Assembly: GCA_023362775.1 (NCBI GenBank)
Contig: JALMGJ010000004.1
Location: forward strand, 85,081,298 to 85,145,297
Length of the DNA: 64,000 nucleotides
Direction: 5' to 3'
DNA from: Charina bottae
Lineage: Eukaryota > Chordata > Lepidosauria > Squamata > Charinaidae
Each line of letters begins with the position of its first letter. Positions within the stretch are counted from its first letter, which is position 1. Positions 32,396 to 44,558 of the stretch are shown piece by piece. The notes beneath the pieces are model-generated. The model made no database searches. It worked only from the letters and a program-made list of their open reading frames with translations, and had not been told where the DNA came from. The position numbers were made by a program, and so were the translations under genes.

Positions 32396-32960
32396 CAGGA
32401 GAAAAAGTGTAATTGAACTGTGGAGCTGCTCCTCTCCAGATATGTAAAATATATATTTTAATGAACACTCTATAGTTTAAAGGCAATGCACTGCAGTCTG
32501 GTGTGTGGGGAATCTTGTTACCCTATGCAATACAAGCATTCAGAGTTTTAATATATAGTGTCTGAGGGGGGATTAATTATGCCATTTTGATGGTTTAAAG
32601 ATCAAGGAACAACATAATCTGGCATTTTGAGCAGTTGTCTATTGCTTTTACTGAGAAGGTGGTTTACTTGAAGATCCATTAATTGTATTATGTATTTAAT
32701 TTCAAGCTAAAAAATAATTATTAAAGCATTTTGTGAATAAGCCAGCTGCTGTACTGAATCATTCTCACATTTAGTAAGCAACTTACATGGACCAGCTTAA
32801 AGCACTTTTGAGATATTTGATGGTGGCGGGGAAGAGAGTTAATGATGCTGTTGTTATTTGCACATTATTATCAAGAGTCTGTATATTATGACAAATAGAT
32901 CTAATAGTGAAACTTTGGCATCTGCTGCCTAAGTGGACTCTTTAGTTTAATTGTCTCTTT
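32396..32960. promoter_or_regulatory. Candidate conserved non-coding element
   Basis: Repeat-free, with TTAATTATG (near 32572), ATTAATTG (near 32679) and AATAATTATTAAAG (near 32710) homeodomain-like words and a long complex context. Suggestive only. Confidence 0.18.
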
Positions 32961-34811
32961 TGAGATTTCTTCAGCACTAATGATGAACATTGCACTGCTA
33001 CCTGGTGTGAGTGTGGCACTGCTCAGAAAATGTTCACATAAAAGTATGTCAAGTATTTCACTTGCCAAGTGGGAGCTCACTTTGCATTTATATGCAGAAC
33101 AGTGGTGATCTTGCCTCTATACAGACAATTAAGTCACATACTGAGAATGATGTCTGGGATGGAATTTTCTGGTGTGACATATTGGAAGGATACTAGCATG
33201 AAAAAAATCATCTGTGTTAATGCTCTGAGCAACAAACTGATTTCCTCTTATAAGTATTCTGGGATATGAACAATAAAAAAAGCTGTTTTTTCAGCAGAGT
33301 TGAGAACTCGACAGCTTCCTAAATTGTCTGCTTTTATTCCTGCTTCTTTATTGTTGCTTCATTCCCATTCTAAGCCTTTATTTGGTCATTCCTGTCTATG
33401 AACACTGTGTCACTGGAACAACCAGTGTCATACCTTGGAAGCAGAAGTCCAGGGCTTATTCTCTAGGTGGGTTCTAATGCCCAGCCAGAAAGGATCAGGT
33501 AATGTGGGCAGCAGTTTTTGTTCTAAGTATCAGGGATGTAGATGGCTTTATGACTTTGTCAATATAATTTCCTTGCATTTAGTGGCATAATTTGTTGGTG
33601 TTTCTTTGATGTAGAGAAAGAGGATCCGAATGAATAAAAGCCTTACCTTTGTCAGAGTGATTGTATTGCCAGGAATTTTTTAATACGATTCATTTAAATC
33701 AGGATTCCCCAAAGAGGTCAATATCATCACCCAAGGGTGAATGGGACTATCCAAGCAGTCAAAGTTGTTGTTGTTGTTGTTGTTGCTATTAGTAGTAGTA
33801 GTACTATTAGTTAAAGTAGTATTTATTGAATTATTTTCACATAATAAATGTTTGGGGATTGATGAACTATCTGAAACTTCATGAAGGGGTCAATATGCTG
33901 AACATTCAATATGCTCATACCCTACTCTGCCATTTCATCTGAAAGCAAAGTTCATCTTGTTTCCTGTAAAAAAAATATCCGATGTTGTAGAAGTTGTTAT
34001 CAGTTCTTAAAATGCGTCTGAATTCTAAGATAAATAATTATATTCACAAAGACTTGGCATGCAGTGATTTGTACTTTTTAGTTAGATCCTTGAAGTTCTT
34101 CACTGTCCTTGAAATAAAACATAGTATTATGGAGACAAATTATTACACATTTTGGTGACAAAATGCAGGAAACTAAATTCTGTAGCAGCACGTTAAAAAT
34201 GTGTTGCTACAGAACATGCATGCCTAGTATGTTATTCAAAATATGAAGTCTTTTAAAAAATAACATTAATTGGACATTCTAAAAAGTATTTCTGAGTAAT
34301 TTAGAAATCTGTGAAAAAATTCTTCATGGGGAAACATGATAAGAGAAACACATATTTCTGACTGATCTTGCACTTAGTCACTTAAAATGAAGTAACATTG
34401 ATCAAATCGTAAATAAGTTCTAAAGGAGTTTTCTGAACAATCAACAGATAAGCTAAGTGTTCATTAATCTGTGAATAAAATAATGGCTGCTTGTTATTGG
34501 TGAGACATCAACTATTACAAATATTTCCAACAAGATCCTAAGGAGCACAGTATATACATTGAGAATTAGATGTTTTCAAAAATATGTTGAGGCTATTTTT
34601 CTCCTCTTCTGCACATTTCATTGTTTTACACACAATGTTTCATTGTTTTACACACATGTTATCTTGCTGCAACTGTCCTATTCTTTCTGTGGAGAACCAG
34701 ACAATACATGCTGTCATATTATATTTCATATTAATGTTGACTTAACCACAGAAATAGGCAACTTGGTGCTCCTGGTGTCTGTAACATCTTGCCACACCCT
34801 CTATATTCCTT
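32961..34811. other. No gene recognised
   Basis: AT-rich DNA with a (GTT)n run at about 33766-33786, a short TAG-rich run after it, and a tandem duplication of CATTGTTTTACACACA near 34619-34658. No repeat family identified. Confidence 0.4.
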
Positions 34812-35295
34812 TAATATAGTGGATATAAAAAGTCTACACACCCCTGTTAAAATGCCAGGTTTTTGAGATATAAAAAAATCAGACCAAGATAAATCACTTC
34901 AGAATTTTTTCCAACTTTAATATAACATACAAGCTGTACAATTCAATTGAAAAACAAACTGAAATCTTTTAGGGGGAAAAATAAAAATAAAAAAAACTAC
35001 AATAAAGTGGTTGCATAAGTGTGCACACCCTTAAACTAATACTTCGTTGAAGCACCTTTTCATTTTATGACAGCATTCAGTCTTTTGGGGTAGGGATCTA
35101 TCAGCATGGCACATCTTGCCTTGGGAATCTTTGCCTACTCTACTCTTCCTTGCAGGAGTGCTCCAAATCTGTCAGATTGCGAGGGCATCTCCTGTGCATA
35201 GCCCTCTTCAGGTCACCCCACAGATTTTCAATTGGACTCAGGTCCGGGCTCTGGCTGGGCCATTCCAAAACTTTGATCTTCTTCTGGTGAAGCCA

Positions 35296-35587
35296 TTATT
35301 TTGTTGATTTGGAGGTATGCTTTGGGTCGTTGTCGTGTTGAAAGGTGAAATTCCTCTTCATCTTCAGGATTTTAGCAGAGATCTGAAGGTTTTGTGCCAA
35401 AATTGACTGATATTTGGAACTGTTCATAATTCCCTCCACCTTGACTAAAGCCCCAGTTCCAGCTGAAGAAAAGCAGCCCCAAAGCATAATTCTGCCACCA
35501 CCATGCTTCACTGTGGGTATGGTGCACTTTTGGGGATGCGCAGTGTTGTTTCTGCGCCAAACATACTGTTTGGAATTATGGCCAAAA
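35296..35587 (-). pseudogene. Tc1 transposase, second and third catalytic region
   Basis: The frame reads FGHNSKQYVW, TIPTVKHGGGRIMLWG, NFTFQHDNDPKHTSKS (second catalytic Asp present). After a stop and frameshift near 35297 another frame gives [16 protein letters not shown] (near 35230-35260; third catalytic acid, Glu, present). So it is the DDE integrase end in two pieces. The longer open frame (35772-35296) is an artefact of reading through the fold-back. Confidence 0.75.
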
Positions 35588-35787
35588 AATTCAAAGAAAA
35601 ACATCCAAGCCCAGCTACATTTTGCAAAAACCGATATCAAGGCTGACAAAAGCATGTGGGAAAATTTGTTATGGTCTAATGAGACCAAGGTTGAACATTT
35701 TGGCCATAATTCCAAACAGTATGTTTGGTGCAAAAACAACACTGTGCATCCCCAAAAGTGCACTATACCCACAGTGAAGCATGGTGG
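35588..35787 (+). pseudogene. Tc1 transposase, inverted upstream segment
   Basis: The plus strand reads NIQAQLHFAKTDIKADKSMW, then LLWSNETKVEHFG, then FGHNSKQYVW and TIPTVKHGG. In Tc1 transposases the WSDE segment carries the first catalytic Asp; here it is Asn. It overlaps in content with 35498-35587, forming 90 bp arms (35498-35587 and 35698-35787). Confidence 0.75.
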
Positions 35788-35790
35788 TTA

Positions 35791-36239
35791 ATTCATGGTG
35801 GTTAATTCTTAATTCTGTAACCATTATGGAACATTATCTCCAACCCTAATTTCTGACTCTTGGAATAGCTACAGAAATCATACGTTATCATACATTATCA
35901 AATTGGATCTCAGGGGAGCTTATACTTAGACTTGCAAGAAAGAGAGTTACAAATATTTAACTGTATTTAGTACTCATTATTGCAAGTTTGAATATAGGGT
36001 GCCATTTAAATTATATTTTCAGTCTTTATAAGATGTATTAACTGCATTTTTCATAACCTCCAAAGTTAACAGTAGGCTGGATATTGGTGCTGGTACCTAG
36101 GAATCAGGGAAGAATTGATCAATCTTTAGATCATTGATCACTGTTATATTGTGCCACAGCAGAATATTCTTTGTAGCAAAGGCAACCATGGACATCCTGA
36201 TAGCTGTGGCTGCATTGGCCTGGTTATCTTCATGGAGGA
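35791..36239. other. No gene or repeat recognised
   Basis: AT-rich sequence. Confidence 0.4.
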
Positions 36240-36965
36240 AAGGATGGAGGCCATTAGATAACTAGAGAATAAGATGACGTTATGGCCAACAGAGGGTCAG
36301 TGCTGACACTTGAATCCACAAATGTTTAAGAACTTTGTTATAGAAAAGATACTTGGACAGATTGGTAGAAATGAAAACAATCTCCTTCAGTGTAGGTTTA
36401 AAGAACTTGCTTACAGTAGCTTCTTCTGGGTGAGATGGAGAGGCCCTCAAAAGCAAGAGTTGGGATTCTATCATTTATTGGTTAGATCCCACCTTGAGTA
36501 TTCTGTCCAGTTCTAAACATCTCATTTTAAGGAAGATTTGGAGAATCCTGAAGAGGATCAGAGTAGGACAAGAAGAATGATAAAGAAGTGAAACTGTCCT
36601 ACAATGAGAGACTAAGGGAGCTGGGTATATTTAGCCTCGAGAAAATATGTCTGATGGAGAACATGGTAAAACTTTTTAAATATGTTAGTATACCGGCAGA
36701 AGAAGATATCACACAGAAGAAGGGCAATGTCTGTTTTCTATCATTCCAAAGTAAAAAAAACACAGGTTAAACACAGGAAGGAAGATTATGTCTGTAGCTC
36801 ATGATTATTTCTACAGTGGATCCAATTTGTGAAGGAGATGATATGCTGTCCTTCACTGGAAGGATGGACAACCATATCTTGGGACTATTCTAATCTGTAT
36901 TCCTGCACTTAGTAGAGGTTTGGTCTAGTTGGTCTAAATGGTCCTCCAACTTCAGGAATCAAAAA
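36240..36965 (+). mobile_element. CR1 LINE 3' end, decayed
   Basis: Frames read LLVRSHLEYSVQF (36475-36516), ERLRELGIFSLEKICLM and later a VEGWTTIS-like segment, then GGTTTGGTCTAGTTGGTCTA and GGTCCTCCAACTTCAGGAATC, the end of CR1. Many indels. Confidence 0.75.
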
Positions 36966-38916
36966 CAGATGTATGGATTTTTTTTTGTGTGTGCATTTTC
37001 TAAAGTTATGTTCAAATATGATGAAGAAAGGAATCAGCAAACACAGAAAGACATAAAGGAAGTACAGATAGGCTCCCAACCTAATAGTAATATGAAGAGG
37101 AACTCCAAAACCATCTCAGGGCAATCATTTAAAACCTGGAGACCTTACCAAAAGGATTCTCCGTTATTACCCTTAAAACAAAGGCAACAGAGTTAATTCT
37201 CAGATAAAAAGTCTGGGAGTAGGTCAGAGATTCTCCAAATAGTGCAACAGCTCTCTGACATCCCTTCAAGTAGCAAATGTGTGTTTTCAGCACTTGATCA
37301 AATTGTTCACCTTCATGAGGAAGCATAATGGCTCCAGCAAACAGAGTGGTAAATGCTTCAGTATTCCACAATCCACATTCTGTGTCAGGGGAAAAACACA
37401 GCTGGGGATTCTATTTTTTTCTGTGTTCATTCCTGCACAAGCTGGGTGACTTGGCACACTCTGTGTCTGATTTATCTTGCTTGAATGAAGATCTCTTTGA
37501 ATAAATGAATGAAGAACGCTAACTCTGAGATATGTTTCATTCAATGTACGCCAGCACATTTTCTATAACGGCAGTGACTAAATACCATTTTCATTAAAGT
37601 TGAGCAATGCCTTGGAATTGATTTCAAAGAGGTGCTTCAGTGCATGCAGGAGTAAAATACAGCACAACACATCTTTTTTCAGGATTGTGTGACTCCCACA
37701 CAATCAGGAACACATTTTTTGAATTGAAATCTATGCCTTGCTCAGTCGCTATAATGTGCAAAAGGTAGCTGATGTGCTGAAAAGGTTAAAATTTCTGGTT
37801 CTTCTTTTATAACGTTTCTTCAGTGTAGTTGGTTGTAGTAAAGGTGGTGTAAGATAATGAAAAGGTTAAAATATTAAGATAAGTCACAGGATGTAGTTAA
37901 TAAGGACTAAAGGCAGATGAATAGCCAAATTGCAGGATGTAGGGAAATAAGAGCTGAATTGCTCTTCCTCAACCTGCTGGTTTCAGGTTGTAGCTTAACA
38001 GGTACTGGAGAGAAATAGAATAGAAGGGTTAAAAGCTGCTTTGAGATGGAGCAGGTATCTCAGAAGCATATAGCCCCTCCCTAAGTTTGGGGTAGTGAAT
38101 AAGAGAGAAGGGAGAGAAGGCAGAAAGCTTTGTGCAAAGAATTCAGAACATTGGTTGGCAGTTTCGCCAATAGGGGAAGGAGGCTGTCAAGTTTCACCAA
38201 CTAGGAGGTTGCCCAATAAATTCAGCTGAGGATAAATTGAGGTTTGGAGAACCAAGAAAAGGAGAAACTGAGAGGAGATTGGAGGCCTAGCGCAGAAGGA
38301 GGAGAACATTGTTAAAATATATGCTGTGCTTTTCACATGCATTGTAGCTGTACTGGCTATTGAGTAAGAGAGAAGACTTTAGCTGGAACCAACTTCCCTG
38401 CTGAGATTCATCCCCATAGAAATCAATAGCTTATTTAATACTACCACTGTACTTGTGTTATATTGTTCATGCATCAGTATGCTGTTTCCTAATGATATAA
38501 GTAAAAGCTGTAAAATGTTCATAACGGGAGGCAGATTTTTGTTGTTGTTGTTGTTGGATGCTGCAAGAAGAAGAGGAAATCATCCCTTAGAGCTCTCACT
38601 CTGCTCTTTAAAGGTTTTGATTATTTGATGAAAACTGTTTCTATAAGACAATCTACTTGGGAGATTCTCTGAAGTATCAACTATGAAGCACAGGACTAGT
38701 TTCTTTTATTCTATTATAGCAAAGATTATATTTGTTCCATGACCCACAGTTTTATTTGTTCTATGACCCACAGCTTTCCTCTCAAGTTAGTACTCAGCCA
38801 AAGCATGTAGGATATAAACATCCTTAAAAGAAATAATAATCTGATAATCTGTCATGGCTTCGTATCATTGCAATGGCTGTTCTTGTGTAATGTGCAATTG
38901 CTGTCTTTCCCAGGCC
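36966..38916. other. No gene or repeat recognised
   Basis: Nearly 2 kb without a family I can name. Part of 37790-38400 has purine-rich, moderate-GC text that could be an old LTR, but no termini are apparent. Confidence 0.4.
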
Positions 38917-39040
38917 TGTATGTATGTATGTATGTATGTATGTATGTATGTATGTATGTATGTACTGTATGTATGTATTCACTCACTCACTCACTCACTC
39001 ACTCACTCACTCACTCACTCACTCATCCATTCATTCATTC
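38917..39040 (+). repeat. Compound microsatellite (TGTA)n (ACTC)n (CATT)n
   Basis: About 15 TGTA units to 38977, about 11 ACTC units to 39024, then CATT units. The open frames rich in Tyr-Val and Ser-Leu-Thr-His across it are consequences of the repeat. Confidence 0.95.
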
Positions 39041-39340
39041 TATTTTTATGGCCTCCCATCTCAGGTACATGATTCTGGGTGGCTCAAAACATTAAATTAA
39101 GTATACAAATTCAAGCAGAAAACAAAGAATAAGACACACAGAAGTTAGAGAAACGTTTAAAAAAACACCCCTCCACATAACTAGGAGATGGGCTCTGTCA
39201 CATACCTGGGACCCCAGGCTCAAGCACAGAACCAGGTCTTCAAGGCCTTCAAGGCCAGCAAGCCCCCAAGTGGTCATCAATGACAATTGCTTGAAATCAG
39301 CAGCTGAGTTCCCCATGCTGTCACTTTGAGGCAGGAAACA
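39041..39340 (-). mobile_element. L2-like LINE 3' part, minus strand
   Basis: The left end has GGCCTCCCATCTCAGG and GATTCTGGGTGGCTCAAAAC (antisense L2 tail), then CTGGGACCCCAGGCTCAAGC and CCAGGTCTTCAAGGCC (antisense 3' UTR). Confidence 0.6.
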
Positions 39341-40618
39341 TGCAAACACCTAAAATAGGCTTAACACAGTTTTAAAAGATAAATAAAACTAAGACTTCTC
39401 CATCCACAATAACCAGGATAAAAATGAAAAAAAAGTATCCTCCATTTTCTGTGCAGTTCAGATGTCATGCCGTCATTGCCTGATAGCAGATGTGTTTATA
39501 TAAAGATTATTTTCTAAAGAACTCTTGTAAAGCATTCTGATGAGGTTCATGTTATTGATAAACATGGTGAAGATGCTTTTGAAATTGATCCCTATTTTCT
39601 GTGGATGGCAATATTGGGTGTAATAACAAACTGTGCCTGAATTATTTCAATAACTATGTTGCAATCTAGTAAAAAAAAATCTTATCTGATTTTTAATTTT
39701 AATTTAATTTTCCATTTTCTCATGGTAAACAACAATTATTACTACAGTTAGAATTTATCACTCTGGAGTGAATAGGGAAGTATATGACCTTAATATTATG
39801 GATCTTGCACCCAGTACATTTTTGGGGTACAAGCTTTTAATGATGCTTTCTTCATTATCATAACAAAAAGTCTTAGGAGACTAAGTGGGAAGATAGGTAA
39901 TTTTGTTTGAACTCAGATGCTTTGCTGCAGTGCACTCAGATAACTTCCCATTCCAATTGTACTTTCTCTCCCACCCAACCCAGTATGTATGCAAATGAGC
40001 ATGTGTTTGACTATAGTAAATATTCAAGTGAGATATGTGGGGGCAAGAAGATAAGGTGGCCTTATCTATTTTAATTTGTTCTAAGAAATTATATGATTCC
40101 AAGTTTGCTGCTTGGCTTTGGTAATAACATAAACATGTAAGACAAATAAATATTCTTTAATATAATAGAGTTTTGAAAGGGGGTGCTTTTTTTTTTTTTT
40201 TAAAAGACACATTAATGAAAGAGTCCTTCTAATTGACAGGTGATGAACCATGGACAGGGATACTAATGACATCAAATAGAAAAATACAGGAAATTTATTA
40301 TGAATCCGAATGAACCTGCACTAGAAAGCTTAATGTTATCAAGAGATGTTTACACTAGAATTTTAAATGATTTAAATATAACCCTAGAGAAGCTGTAGAC
40401 AAATTTCTTCAACTGAATCCTCATTCCCTTATGGATAATTTGTTGATGGTCATGGTGAATGGATGGATGGAGCTGAAATCAAAAGGTTTGAGTTCACCCA
40501 TTTTCTTTTTTGACATTTTTTCCTCTTTTCTGAAATATTCAGAGATAATTTTTGAAAAACTAAAGCTCAGAATAAGTTGAAGCTTTTAAAGGAAAATAAG
40601 AATAATAGTTATTCTATA
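39341..40618. other. No gene or repeat recognised
   Basis: AT-rich, with a poly-T run near 40187-40201. The short frames are not convincing. Confidence 0.45.
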
Positions 40619-40755
40619 GTATATAGTGTATATATATATATATATATATATATACTATATATATATATATATATATACACTATATATATATATATAGTAT
40701 ATAGTATATAGTATATAGTATATAGTATATAGTATATATATAGTATAGTATAGTA
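40619..40755. repeat. (TA)n and (TATAG)n self-complementary block
   Basis: Long alternating TA with interspersed ACTATA/TATAGTATA units. It can fold on itself. A Sauria SINE begins only 13 bp beyond it. Confidence 0.95.
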
Positions 40756-40767
40756 TAATAATAGTTA

Positions 40768-41096
40768 GGGGCGTGGTGGCTCAGCGGGTAAGACGCCAGG
40801 CTTGTCGGAAGATTGCAAGTTCGGAGGTTCGAATCCCTAGCCCTGCGTGCGGAGTGAGCTCCTGCACTTGCCCCAGCTCTTGCCAACCTAGCAATTCGAA
40901 AGCATGCCAATGCAAGTAGATGAATAGGTACCACTTTGGTGGGATGGTAACAGCGTTCCGCGCGCGTCATGCCGGCCACATGACCGTGGAAGCGTCTTCG
41001 GACAACGCTGGCTCTTCGGCTAACAAACGGAGATGAGCACCGGCCCCTAGAGTCGGGCACGACTGCACAAATGTGCGGGGAAACCTTTACCTTTTT
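40768..41096 (+). mobile_element. Complete Sauria-type SINE
   Basis: This 329 bp copy has every part in order: a tRNA-like head from GGGGCGTGGTGG, the Pol III boxes, the body (CCTAGCAATTCGAAAGCATG; GTAACAGCGTTCCGCG; CCACATGACCGTGGAAGC; GATGAGCACCGG), then a BovB-like tail AGAGTCGGGCACGACT and a CCTTTACCTTTTT end. It is the best-preserved SINE here. The minus-strand 211-residue frame over it (41315-40680) is incidental. Confidence 0.95.
40777..40836 (+). promoter_or_regulatory. Internal RNA polymerase III promoter (A and B boxes)
   Basis: A box TGGCTCAGCGG (40777-40787) fits TRGYNNANNNG. B box GGTTCGAATCC (40826-40836) is a perfect match. The 38 bp between the boxes is normal for tRNA-derived SINEs. 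Confidence 0.9.
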
Positions 41097-41284
41097 AAGA
41101 ATAATAAAGAATAACAAAAACACTTTTTCAAATATGTTGAAACCAATAGAAGAGAATAGAATTAGTACATCAGTTACTAAAGAAGATAACAAAATGCTAA
41201 TACATAACAAATAAAAGAAATACATACCCAGTTCACATTTTGGCTCAATCACCTTCAGTTTCAACAGGAAACTGTGACAAACAG

Positions 41285-41760
41285 AAAGAATGGGTGCTTT
41301 TAAGTCAGAGAGCAATGATCTATATTATTTTTGAGATATCATGGAGAACTGGTGAAATGCCAGATGATTGGAGAAGGGTGAATACATGTATCTTCACAAG
41401 GGGAAAAAAGAGGCATGCAGGGCACGAGAGACCAGTCTTGCATGAATACTTGAGAAGATTCTAGAACAGATCATAAAGAAATCAGATATAAGAACCTCAA
41501 AAACAATGCAGAATTACCACAAGTCACTAGCATTCGTAATGAAAGAATCGTATTTCTTTTTCTGAGATCAGTAACTTTCTTAATAGATTGTGATTATGTT
41601 GTACATATAATATATCTTGACTGTAAAACAAGACAGAATTACAATTCAAAATTATCTTGATAGGTTAGCGAAGTGAGCTGAAAATAGCATAATTAAATTT
41701 AACAAGGTTCTTCACTTAAGAAACATAAATAATATGCACAGCTATAGAATGGGGGAATCT
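41285..41760 (+). mobile_element. CR1 reverse-transcriptase relic
   Basis: Decayed coding reads a SWRTGEMPDDWRRVNTCIF segment (CR1 wording before the RT fingers), then a stretch near 41590-41630 matching the YLDFSKAFD motif A region, with frameshifts throughout. Confidence 0.65.
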
Positions 41761-42096
41761 TGTCTTGATAATATTTGTGAAAAGATCTGGAATAGTACTG
41801 TATATGACTACAAATTGATTTTTTAAAATCTTATTATTACACTTCTGTTACATGATTTGCTCCTCTGTTGTGTTTTTAAAGAATACTTTTAATGTTAAAT
41901 AGTAGTGCTGTGTAGATCATGGTCTAAAGATGTTATTTAAAGGCACATCATAGAAAAGAATCTCTACATTTATAGAAATGCAATTTAAAAAAATAATGTA
42001 GTACAGGTCCATGTATATATGATATTATATTAAAAGTCCTTTATGTAACATTTTATACAATATACAATATTACATAAACAAATGCTACCAAAGGAT
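41761..42096. other. No gene or repeat recognised
   Basis: AT-rich sequence. Confidence 0.4.
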
Positions 42097-42332
42097 TTGT
42101 TTGTTTGTTTGTTTGTGCCTCAGTGTTGACTCCTGGCAACTGCCTGAACTAGTCCCTGCAGCTTTCTTGGCAAGATTTCAGAAGTGGTTTACCATTGCTT
42201 GCTTCCTAAGGCTGAGACAGAGTGACTGGCTGAAGGTCACCCAGCTGGCTTTGTGCCTAAGCCAGGACTAGAACTCAACAGGCTCTTGGTTTCTAGCCTG
42301 GTACTTTAACCACTTCACCAAACTGACTCTTG
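42097..42332 (-). mobile_element. tRNA-derived SINE with BovB-like tail, minus strand
   Basis: The reverse complement of the family at 13312-13542: GTGGTTTACCATTGCTTGC, GGTCACCCAGCTGGCTTTG, TTCTAGCCTGGTACTTTAACC. The tail end is at the left with a (GTTT)n stretch. Confidence 0.8.
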
Positions 42333-44429
42333 GTAGAGGATCTCTGTAGGGATCTGTACAAAAATCAAAATCACATTGCAATATAATACATCTCTCTTGA
42401 AGAATCCGGGTCATGTAAGAATTCTGCTGGCAGCAACTTTAATTATATCATTATTTTAGGCATAAACCATAGTCTGTGATCTTTTGAGTTGAATAAATCT
42501 AATGGGCTATGAGTTGTACCCTGCCTGTAACTTGATATTCCCTCTGTGTTCCCAGGCATAGGCTAGGAGAAAAAAAATCCCTGAACCACTATACAGAACC
42601 AACAGCTTGCAGGTAAGGATACATATAATCAAATGTCTTCTTCTCTTCAAAGATATATATATCAGATCTCAGATTTTGGTCTGGAACCTGCTTCTTTCAT
42701 GTCACACTCATGAAAGTATTGATGTCAAAAGAAGGGAACTGAGAATCACAAAATGGACTAGGCCACATTTCAGGAGAGTTTGTTCTTAACTTGTCATAGA
42801 CCTGTTTTAGCAATTATAGGATTATTGTCTTTATGCATTTCCAACTTCAAACTACCAGGAAACTGTTCTATCTGGTTTCTGAGAAGTTTAGACAAAAAGA
42901 AGACACAAGTGTCACATACAGTCATTCACTGTAGGTTATTCACCCCTGCCCTATTGATACAACAGATTAGATTAAGAGGCAAATGACATTTCATTTTTGA
43001 TGTCATTATATTTTCTGATAACCAGCTGTCATTGGCAAAGCCACTGAATAACTTTTTTTCCTTTAAAATATTATTGCATGAGTGCAGCTACAGATCCATG
43101 TTTATTCAAATACATGGATAGGTTTTAGGAGGGATTGGTGCTGTTTCTGAAGATTTGCTTACATTCACCAAAACAGTGAATGTCCAGCCTAGCTGTAATT
43201 AAATGTGATAGCCATTAAAATATTAAAATATCCATTAAAATATTACTTACAGAGAAGCATCAATATGGCTAAAATCCAAATCTACATTTGTGAAACTACA
43301 AACCAGCTAATCCACTAATAAATAAACACATCAGTTCTTAATGAAAGATTCCACTTAAACCAAAATAAGATTATATAATCAAAGACCGAGAGAGAGAGAG
43401 AGAGGGAAAGAAAGACAGATGAATAAATATTTACAAAAAATAAATGTGGCTGTTATCTATGTATTTGTTTAAAAAAAGATAAAAGAAATATATGGTAGAT
43501 ATAGTGTGTATGTATATCCACTATGACAGCAACTCTTGATAAACTTTCAAGATGAGCTATAAAAAACAAGATTAGGATGCTTTTAAATGTGGAAACTGAG
43601 ATCAAAAAGAAAATCTGAGTGTTAACTACACAAAAGTACTCATATCTGTTCAGAATGCATTACTCAGTCATTGTAAGCTACCTACTTTAGATTCATGATT
43701 ACCTAGAAAATGCTTTCCAGCTTTCACTCTATAGATATGGCTTCTAAAATATGCTGTCATTCAAGTATTGTCAGAAACAAGCTAGGAAATGCATAAGAGC
43801 TGTAAAATAGTTTAGAAAATCAGTTGGGAGGCGTAATGCTCGGGATCATGTCACGAGATCAAAAGAAGCTGTGGTGATAGATAAAAAGTGTATTGATTTT
43901 TTTTAAAGTACATGTATGAATAATAAGACAGTCTCTAATATCTAGTTTATTTAAGAATTCTAGTATAATACTTTTCATTTGGTCAATATTGAATTATAAA
44001 TATAATGAAAAGATCTCCATAATGTACATGCTGTTTCAATAACTGCATAAAGCAGAATAATATATAATGCAAGAACACAAGGAAAGGCTTAAGTAGGAAA
44101 AAAAAAGAACAAGAATGTGGTTGGGATCAACCGGTAACAGTGACAATCTTTTTCTTCATTATCCTATGAGGTGCTGTACAACAGCATATTTGAATTTCCA
44201 AGTTTGGGCAATTTGCTGCTTGCTTCAGTTCTGGTTGGCATGCTATTAGAAACTCAGAGGTTCACTAAAATTAGATTAATCTATTTTTTTCTATGGGTAT
44301 CAATCAATTCTCCTCTGGGGCAGTTCCAAAAATAATGCTCAGAATGTCCCTTGGTAGAAAATAAGTGTTTTCTTCTAAACATTTCTGAATGAATATTGTT
44401 CTTTTCCTGACCATCAACTAGCTAATTAG
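42333..44429. other. No gene recognised
   Basis: About 2.1 kb of AT-rich DNA, with a short (GA)n run at about 43388-43404 and a direct TTAAAATATT repeat near 43218-43244. No coding or repeat family identified. Confidence 0.45.
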
Positions 44430-44504
44430 CTATGGAAAATCAAATCAAATAATCTTATTACAGCAATAAGGCCAGATACAGTAAAATATCCAATAGTAGA
44501 ACTG

Positions 44505-44558
<54 letters not shown>

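Larger units (their letters stand above)
34816..35790 (-). mobile_element. Tc1-like transposon, rearranged into a fold-back
   Basis: The left end has TA then AGTGGATATAAAAAGTCTAC, a Tc1-type terminal repeat. From there to 35587 the minus strand encodes the C-terminal part of the transposase. From 35588 to 35790 the sequence is inverted: the plus strand encodes the preceding part, and its last 90 bp repeat 35498-35587 in reverse. No right terminal repeat is visible. Confidence 0.8.

Noticed and set aside
35296..35772. 158-residue minus-strand frame as a single transposase
   Set aside because: It crosses the fold-back junction at 35587, so part is antisense of the inverted segment.
37790..38400. 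Possible old LTR
   Set aside because: Purine-rich text and short boxes only; no TG...CA ends or duplication found.
38854..39095. Two plus-strand frames with Tyr-Val and Ser-Leu-Thr-His repeats
   Set aside because: They are direct translations of the TGTA and ACTC microsatellites.
40768..40840. tRNA gene
   Set aside because: It has A and B boxes but no cloverleaf or anticodon stem I could pair; it continues as a SINE.
40619..41096. CRISPR-like spaced repeats in TA and SINE region
   Set aside because: Repeats are simple TA units with no constant spacer; eukaryotic context.
40680..41315. 211-residue minus-strand frame
   Set aside because: It is the antisense of a Sauria SINE joined to TA repeat; no domain.
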